Positions 5,556 to 10,065 of a stretch of 10,065 bases of DNA are shown one piece after another. The stretch lies in the NCBI GenBank assembly GCA_937902865.1, contig CALFNJ010000393.1:1-10065 (forward strand), written 5' to 3'. This stretch comes from an uncultured Opitutaceae bacterium. Its GTDB lineage: Bacteria > Verrucomicrobiota > Verrucomicrobiia > Opitutales > Opitutaceae. Below the pieces are notes generated by a model. It saw nothing but the letters and a program-made list of their open reading frames with translations. It made no database searches and was not told the origin of the DNA. Position 1 is the first letter of the stretch. Each line of letters begins with the position of its first letter. The translations under genes and the position numbers were made by a program.

Positions 5556-7250
5556 TCAGACGCGGAAGATCGCGCCGAGCTTCTTCCCGAGCAGCAGGCT
5601 CATGCCGACGATCGTGACGCCGAGGAAGACCATCGCCCAGACGCCGAGCGCGCTCGCGATGAACTTGCCGTCGCCGAGCAGCTGGAAGAGCTCCATGATC
5701 GCCTTCGTGATGGGATAAAACACCTGCTTCTGCGCGAGGATGAGCGAGTCGCTCACCTCGAGCATCGCGAAGGCGAAGGCGAGCAGCCCGCCGGCGATCA
5801 GGTTGGCCGCGATCAGGGGCAGCGTGATCTTAACGACCGCCTTGAGCGGCGCGGTGCCGAGATTCTGCGCGGCCTCTTCGAGTGTTTCGCTGGTCTGGAG
5901 GAAACCCGCGGAGGCCGAGCGCACGACATAGGGCAGCCGCCGCACCGAATAGGCGATGATCAGCAGCACCGTCGGATCGCGGACCGGATTGAGAAACGAG
6001 AAGAATTTCCCCTCCTGCGACATCGCGAGATAGCCGAAGGCGAGCACCAGGCCGGGCACCGCCAGCGGCAGCATCGAGAGGAAGTCGAGGATCTGGCGTC
6101 CGGCGATTTTCGTCCGAACCACGACGTACGCGATGGTGATGCCGAGGAAGACGTCGATGACCGTGGAAATGCTGGCGAACTTCAGGCTGTTCGCGATCGC
6201 GGGCACGGTGAGGTCGTTGCCCAGCGCGTAGCGGAAATTATCGAGCGTGTAGTCGTGGGGAAACACGGTCGCGTACCAGTCTTTCGAGAAGGCGACGAGC
6301 AGCACGCCGAGGTGGGGCAGGATGGCGATGAAGGTGACGCCGGCGAAGATGGCGGTGCAAAGCCAGGCCTGTCCCCTCGGGAGTTCCCGCGGGCCGCCGG
6401 CGCTGGTGGCCTTCGCCATCATGGCGTGGCTGGCGCGCCCGAAGATGCCCTTGCCGATGGCATAGAGCGCGACGGAGCTCACGAGCATCACGGCGACGAG
6501 CGCGTAGGGAGCGGGGCTGCCGCCGATATCCTTCAGCCCGTAGTAAATCTGCACGCTCGTGACCTGGGCGTAGTCAAAGATCAGGGGCGTGCCGAGTTCC
6601 GTGAACGACCAGATGAACACGATCGTGCCACCGGCGAAAAGGCCGGGATTGATCAGGGGCAGGGTGATCTTCCAGAAGCGGCTGAAGCCGGTGCAGCCGA
6701 GGTTCTGCGCGGCCTCCTCCATCGCGGGGTCGATGTTGGCGAGCGCGGCCACCGCGTTGAGGTAGATGATCGGATAGAGCGAGAGCGCCTCGACCAGCGC
6801 CACGCCCCAGAACTGGTTCGCGGCGAACCAGTCGAACGTCCAGCCCGTCGGGCGCAGCCCGGCATGGATGATGAGGGCGTTGAGCGCGCCGTACTGTCCG
6901 AAGATCTGCTTGATCCCGATCGCGCCGACGAACGGCGGCAGGATCATCGGAATCAGCACGATCGAACTCAGGAGACCCTTGGCGGGAAAGAGGAAGCGGT
7001 CGCTGATGAACGCCAGCGGCATCGCGATCAGCAGCGCGATCGTGGTGGCCGCGCACGCCAGCAGGAAGGAATTGCGCAGGCCGGTCAGGTAGGTGGGATC
7101 CGCGAGCAGCGCCGTGAGGTACCTGCGTGTCAGATGGCCGTCGGCGTCGATGAAACCGCCCTTCAGGATCTGGAAGATCGGCCAGAGGAAGAACACGCCG
7201 AAGAAGGCGGCGGTGAGAGCGAAGACGAGGCGCGCGAACGACTGCGACAT
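5556..7250 (-). CDS. Fused two-domain ABC importer permease (iron(III)/thiamine/phosphonate type), 564 aa
   Basis: Two homologous BPD_transp_1 halves are joined in one chain. Each contains a six-helix bundle and an EAA loop that docks on the ATPase: MEEAAQNLGCTGFSRFWKIT with P198 at 177-199, and LEEAAQNLGTAPLKAVVKIT with P478 at 457-479. MILPPFVGA (102-110) and MLPLAVPGLVLAFGY (393-407) are the paired helix motifs. A linker (268-294) separates the halves. The length of about 560 residues is typical of FbpB/AfuB/ThiP-like permeases, which import Fe3+, thiamine or 2-aminoethylphosphonate using a type-I binding protein and one ATPase. Neither partner is in the window; the adjacent ATPase and binding protein are of the sugar class. 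The reading frame extends to 7328, but the extra part runs into a palindrome, so ATG 7250 (MSQSFARL, then a membrane helix) is preferred. No Shine-Dalgarno site is seen. The family is certain; the substrate is unknown. Confidence 0.9.
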   Translation of the reverse strand: MSQSFARLVFALTAAFFGVFFLWPIFQILKGGFIDADGHLTRRYLTALLADPTYLTGLRNSFLLACAATTIALLIAMPLAFISDRFLFPAKGLLSSIVLIPMILPPFVGAIGIKQIFGQYGALNALIIHAGLRPTGWTFDWFAANQFWGVALVEALSLYPIIYLNAVAALANIDPAMEEAAQNLGCTGFSRFWKITLPLINPGLFAGGTIVFIWSFTELGTPLIFDYAQVTSVQIYYGLKDIGGSPAPYALVAVMLVSSVALYAIGKGIFGRASHAMMAKATSAGGPRELPRGQAWLCTAIFAGVTFIAILPHLGVLLVAFSKDWYATVFPHDYTLDNFRYALGNDLTVPAIANSLKFASISTVIDVFLGITIAYVVVRTKIAGRQILDFLSMLPLAVPGLVLAFGYLAMSQEGKFFSFLNPVRDPTVLLIIAYSVRRLPYVVRSASAGFLQTSETLEEAAQNLGTAPLKAVVKITLPLIAANLIAGGLLAFAFAMLEVSDSLILAQKQVFYPITKAIMELFQLLGDGKFIASALGVWAMVFLGVTIVGMSLLLGKKLGAIFRV

Positions 7251-7305
7251 CGCGCGGCAGGATGCCCGCGCCGCCGAGAAGGCCGCAAGGCGGAAGTGGC
7301 AGGGA

Positions 7306-7385
7306 TCACCACGAAATACACGAAGCACACGAAAATCGGAGTGGGCCCACTCCGATTTTCGTGTGCTTCGTGTATTTCGTGGTGA
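7306..7385. repeat. Family B: 80-bp perfect palindrome
   Basis: The two 40-bp arms (7306-7345 and 7346-7385) are exact reverse complements with no spacer, centred on GTGGGCCCAC (7341-7350). Each arm begins TCACC and continues as three 9-nt units, ACGAAATAC, ACGAAGCAC and ACGAAAATC. It starts three bases past the ATPase stop codon (7389-7391, minus strand) and ends 55 bp before the permease start. In RNA it would form an extremely stable hairpin, so it may end transcription from the ATPase gene and uncouple the permease. Confidence 0.95.
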
Positions 7386-7388
7386 CCT

Positions 7389-8882
7389 TCAGGCGGCTTC
7401 CACGCCGGCCATGAGGCGGAGGAGGGCGGCTTCGCTGAAGTCGGCGCGCGGGAGTTCACCGGCCAGGCGGCCCTCGCGCATCACCAGGATCCGGCGGCAG
7501 AGGCCGATCAGCTCGGGTAATTCCGAGGAGATCACCAGGATCGCCTTGCCCGCACCCGCGAGCTCATCGAGCAGGCGGTAGATCTCGGCCTTCGCGCCGA
7601 CATCGATGCCGCGCGTGGGCTCGTCGACGATCAGAATGTCGCAATCGCGCGCCAGCCACTTCGCGAGGGCGATCTTCTGCTGGTTGCCGCCGCTGAGGCT
7701 GGCGACGGTTGTTTCGAGCGACGGCGCTTTCACCCGCAGGCGGTCGGCCTCGCGCCGCGCCATGACGCGCTCCTCGCCCCGCCGCAGCCAGCCGGCGCGG
7801 GACAGCCGGGGCAGGGAGGCGAGGGAGGTGTTCTCGCGGCAGTTGAGCGACAGCACGAGGCCCTGGCGCTTGCGATCCTCCGGCACGAGCCCGACGCCGG
7901 CGGCGAGCGCGGCATCGATCGAGCCGAGTGGAATGTCGCGCTCCTTCGCCAAGACGCGGCCCGTGGCCCGGCGGTCGAGGCCGAGAAGCGCCTGCGCGAC
8001 TTCGCTGCGGCCGGCGCCGACGAGCCCGGCGAGGCCGACGATCTCGCCAGCCCGCAGCGAAAAATTCACGCCGCTGAACTGTCCCGGCGAACTGAGATTC
8101 TCCACGCGCAAAAGCTCCGGTCCCGGCGTGAGCGCGAGATGCCGCGGGGTCTGCACGAGCAGTTCCCGGCCGATCATCTGCTGGACCACGCGAGACGGAG
8201 TGGTGGCCGCGACCGCCTCGGTCGCGACGTGGCGCCCGTCGCGCAGCACCGTGATGCGATCGCAGAGGGCGAAGAGTTCTTCCAGGCGATGAGAGACGTA
8301 AACGAGCGTGATGCCGCGTTCCTTGAGCTCACGGATAAGGCGGAACAGCTCCCGGGTTTCTCCGCCGGAGAGCGAGCTCGTCGGTTCGTCCATGATGATG
8401 ATGCGCGCACCCGTGCCGACCGCCGCCGCGATCTGCAGCAACTGCTCCTGTCCGATCGAGAGACTGCCGACCGGACGATCGACCTCGAGCCGCAGGCCGA
8501 TGGTCGCGAGCATCGCTTCCGCGCGTCGCCGCAATTCCGCGCGGTTCACCCAGCCGGCGGCGCCCTGTGGGAGATCACCGAGGCAGAGGTTCTCCGCGAC
8601 GGACAGATTCGGGCAGAAGGCCAGCTCCTGATGCACCATCGCGATGCCGAGCTGGCGCGCCGCCAGCGGTGACAGGGGCCGGATCGGCTGCCCCTCAAGC
8701 AGGATCTCCCCGGCATCCGCCTGGTGAACGCCGGCGAGGATCCGTCCGAGCGTGCTCTTGCCCGCGCCGTTTTCCCCGATCAGCGCGTGGCAGCTCCCCC
8801 GCTCGATGCCGAAGCTCACGTCCTGCAGCGCCAGCGCGCCGGGAAAGCGCTTGGTGATGCCGCTGAAAGTCAGAAAAGACAT
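7389..8882 (-). CDS. Sugar ABC importer double ATPase (RbsA/MglA/XylG type), 497 aa
   Basis: Two ABC domains sit in tandem. Domain 1 has Walker A GENGAGKST (36-44), Q-loop VHQE near 83-86, signature LSIGQ (141-145), Walker B IIIMDEP (161-167) and switch H198. Domain 2 has GLVGAGRSE (286-294), a Walker A lacking the Lys as is usual for the second domain of this family, then PEDRKRQGL (334-342), signature LSGGNQQK (396-403) and Walker B ILIVDEP (416-422) followed by TRGIDVGAK. Length and motifs are typical of the CUT2 class that powers monosaccharide uptake (ribose, xylose, galactose and others) in the cytoplasm against an RbsC-type permease dimer. It lies 162 bp downstream of the binding-protein gene, which supports a shared importer, but no RbsC-type permease is in view. 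The frame stays open to 9035 through a repeat; ATG 8882 (MSFLTFSGITKRFPG) matches the family start. No Shine-Dalgarno site. The sugar is not identifiable. Confidence 0.95.
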   Translation of the reverse strand: MSFLTFSGITKRFPGALALQDVSFGIERGSCHALIGENGAGKSTLGRILAGVHQADAGEILLEGQPIRPLSPLAARQLGIAMVHQELAFCPNLSVAENLCLGDLPQGAAGWVNRAELRRRAEAMLATIGLRLEVDRPVGSLSIGQEQLLQIAAAVGTGARIIIMDEPTSSLSGGETRELFRLIRELKERGITLVYVSHRLEELFALCDRITVLRDGRHVATEAVAATTPSRVVQQMIGRELLVQTPRHLALTPGPELLRVENLSSPGQFSGVNFSLRAGEIVGLAGLVGAGRSEVAQALLGLDRRATGRVLAKERDIPLGSIDAALAAGVGLVPEDRKRQGLVLSLNCRENTSLASLPRLSRAGWLRRGEERVMARREADRLRVKAPSLETTVASLSGGNQQKIALAKWLARDCDILIVDEPTRGIDVGAKAEIYRLLDELAGAGKAILVISSELPELIGLCRRILVMREGRLAGELPRADFSEAALLRLMAGVEAA

Positions 8883-8889
8883 CGTGAGA

Positions 8890-9036
8890 ATTGCGAATTG
8901 CGGGATGCGGATTGCGGAATGTTTCGGAGGACGGACGAAGCAGCGTGGGTGGAGCGAGCTTCGAAGTGCTATCTGATATTCGGAGGCACTCAGCTCGGCT
9001 GTTCTATTCCGTAATCCGCATTCCGCATTCGGCAAT
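8890..9036. repeat. Family C inverted-repeat element with nested stem (147 bp)
   Basis: Left arm 8890-8921 and the reverse complement of 9005-9036 agree at 26 of 32 bases. Both arms are strings of about 7-nt units (GATGCGG, ATTGCGG on the left; AATGCGG, AATGCGG, ATTACGG on the right, minus strand). Inside, AGCGAGCT (8953-8960) faces AGCTCGGCT (8992-9000) and AGTGC (8965-8969) faces GCACT (8986-8990), giving a second nested stem. The element fills nearly all of the gap between the binding-protein stop and the ATPase start, so it forms the leader of the ATPase gene. Confidence 0.85.
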
Positions 9037-9044
9037 GGCCGCGC

Positions 9045-9998
9045 TCAGCGCGGCAGCCACTTCGCCCAGTTTTTGCTGAAGGCGTCGACGTTGTCCTTCG
9101 TCACGGGAATGAGGGCGCTGATTTCCTTCACGGCGGGCGGGTTCTTTTTGAAGACGATCTTGTCGACGAGCAGCTCAACGGTGCGATGTCCCCACTCGTA
9201 GCATTGCTGGGCGAGGAGGACGGGCACGTGGCCGCTGCGGATGTAGGCGAGCTGGGCGGGGAGGGCGTCGACGGCGACGCATTTGACCGTGCCCGGCTGC
9301 CACTTGAGGGCGTTTTCGGTGAAGAGCGGCCAGCCGCCGATCATCGCCCAGCCGGTGATGTCAGGGTTGGCCTGCATGACCTGCTCCACCTTGGCGGCGG
9401 CGTCCTGCGGCGTTTCCTTGTGGTAGTACGTGTCGCGGATCGTGATGCCGGGATATTTTTTGGCGGCGTCCTTCACGCCCTGCACGCGCTTCTGGAGGTT
9501 GGGGGCGTTGGGATTGCCGGCGAGGATCGCGACGACGCCCTTGCCGCCCATGATCTTGGCGAGCTCGTCCATTGTCTGCTCGCCACATTTCAGGTCGTCC
9601 ACGCCGTAGGTGACGAAGCGTTTGCTGGCGGGCGCGTCCGAATCGAAGGTCGCCACCGGCACGCCGTCGTCGACGGCGCGGTTGATGGCGTCGGTCAGCT
9701 TGTTGGCGTCGGAACAGCTCACGGCGATGCCCTCGGCGCCTGCGAGCACGAGCTGCTCGATTGCCTCGGCCTGTTTCTGCGCGTCCTCCTCGTTCGGCGT
9801 GCGCCAGTCGATGCGGATGTTCAGATGGTGTTTCGCGCTCAACTCCTTGGCGGCGTCCTGTGCGCCGACGCGCGCGGCTTGAAACACGGGATTGCCCTGG
9901 GCTTTTGCGATGTGACCGAAGGTGATGGTGCGGGGCGCGGCTTGCGCGAGCACGGCGCCGGCAAGACCGGCGACGAGGAGGGACAGGATTTTTTTCAT
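9045..9998 (-). CDS. Periplasmic sugar-binding protein of an ABC importer (Peripla_BP_4/RbsB type), 317 aa
   Basis: MKKILSLLVAGLAGAVLAQA is a clean Sec signal peptide, probably cut after AQA (18-20); there is no lipobox. The mature part follows the two-lobe RbsB plan: ITFGHIAKAQGNPVFQAARV (25-44), EAIEQLVLAGAEGIAVSCSD (78-97), ANKLTDAINRAVDDGVPVAT leading to FDSDAP (118-123) with ligand-facing Asp residues, KRFVTYGVDD (126-135), and MIGGWPLF (219-226) in the second lobe. VDALPAQLAYIRSGHVPVLL (243-262) covers the hinge region, with a D244 equivalent to the conserved sugar-contacting Asp of the family. It captures a sugar or related ligand and hands it to the membrane permease; the ligand cannot be named. 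It is the first gene of the visible transport cluster, with the matching ATPase next. The start ATG 9998 is set by the signal peptide; no Shine-Dalgarno site. It differs from canonical RbsB enough that a non-ribose ligand is likely. Confidence 0.93.
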   Translation of the reverse strand: MKKILSLLVAGLAGAVLAQAAPRTITFGHIAKAQGNPVFQAARVGAQDAAKELSAKHHLNIRIDWRTPNEEDAQKQAEAIEQLVLAGAEGIAVSCSDANKLTDAINRAVDDGVPVATFDSDAPASKRFVTYGVDDLKCGEQTMDELAKIMGGKGVVAILAGNPNAPNLQKRVQGVKDAAKKYPGITIRDTYYHKETPQDAAAKVEQVMQANPDITGWAMIGGWPLFTENALKWQPGTVKCVAVDALPAQLAYIRSGHVPVLLAQQCYEWGHRTVELLVDKIVFKKNPPAVKEISALIPVTKDNVDAFSKNWAKWLPR

Positions 9999-10032
9999 GG
10001 ATGGAGTAAAAATGATTCGGCGACTTACTGGT

Positions 10033-10052
10033 GGACACTAATGAATACTAAT
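10033..10052. repeat. Family D degenerate 10-nt tandem (ACTAAT units), partial
   Basis: GGACACTAAT (10033-10042) is followed directly by GAATACTAAT (10043-10052), with eight of ten bases identical, and a weaker third unit may precede it at 10023-10032. It lies upstream of the binding-protein gene, within 35-55 bp of its ATG. The same ACTAAT-rich style occurs, to my memory, as intergenic repeats in Opitutaceae. The window ends before any partner arm could appear. Confidence 0.5.
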
Positions 10053-10065
10053 TGGGACGAAGCTA

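Noticed and set aside
7251..7328. N-terminal extension of the permease by 26 residues
   Set aside because: The extra start codon lies inside the 80-bp palindrome, and the segment precedes the normal family start MSQSFARL without any domain role.
5469..7385. 638-codon open frame on the plus strand
   Set aside because: It is antisense to the fused permease, with a composition dominated by Glu, Arg, Asp and Gly and no recognisable domain. The permease on the minus strand has clear motifs.
8883..9035. N-terminal extension of the sugar ATPase by 51 residues
   Set aside because: It is encoded wholly by the family C repeat; the family's usual N-terminus begins at ATG 8882.

Overview
The window is GC-rich bacterial chromosome with about eight genes. 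It holds no tRNA, rRNA, CRISPR array, transposase or integrase that I can see. The gene set, the near-absence of Shine-Dalgarno sites, and above all intergenic repeats of the types CACAGAGG/CACAGAGA, ACGAAATAC/ACGAAGCAC and AATGCGG/ATTGCGG suggest a member of Verrucomicrobiota, probably Opitutaceae. This is an inference from remembered genome style, not a database result.

Layout. On the left (1-2343) a divergent pair shares a 159-bp gap: a TMTC-like multispanning glycosyltransferase-type protein on the minus strand, cut off by the window edge, and a 463-residue soluble TPR protein on the plus strand. Next (2544-3626, plus) is an exported metallo-beta-lactamase-fold hydrolase. It converges on a small minus-strand protein (3784-4275) with an N-terminal SHOCT motif and a C-terminal PH-like domain. 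The rest of the window is minus-strand transport genes. Read in transcription order from the right edge these are: a periplasmic sugar-binding protein (9045-9998), a double-ATPase of the RbsA/MglA type (7389-8882), a fused two-domain permease of the iron(III)/thiamine/phosphonate importer type (5556-7250), and an EamA/DMT exporter (4498-5391).

How the genes fit together. The binding protein and ATPase are clearly two thirds of a class-II sugar importer. The RbsC-type permease that should complete it is absent from the window. The permease that follows belongs to a different importer class and has no cognate ATPase or binding protein in view. Gaps of 130-220 bp separate all the minus-strand genes, and several are filled by repeats, so one tight operon is doubtful.

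The most unusual aspect is the intergenic DNA. Three families of inverted repeat (A at 2359-2462 and 3665-3765 plus a solo arm at 4512-4539; B, an 80-bp perfect palindrome at 7306-7385; C at 8890-9036) and a fourth partial family (D, 10033-10052) share one design. Each arm is a run of degenerate 7-10-nt tandem units, and where a partner is visible the arms face each other. All seven arms of families A and B carry TCACCAC at the outer end, and the two complete A copies share an asymmetric spacer inserted in opposite orientations. The solo A arm encodes the C-terminal tail of the EamA transporter. These look like small non-autonomous elements, possibly also acting as terminators, that have colonised nearly every gap.
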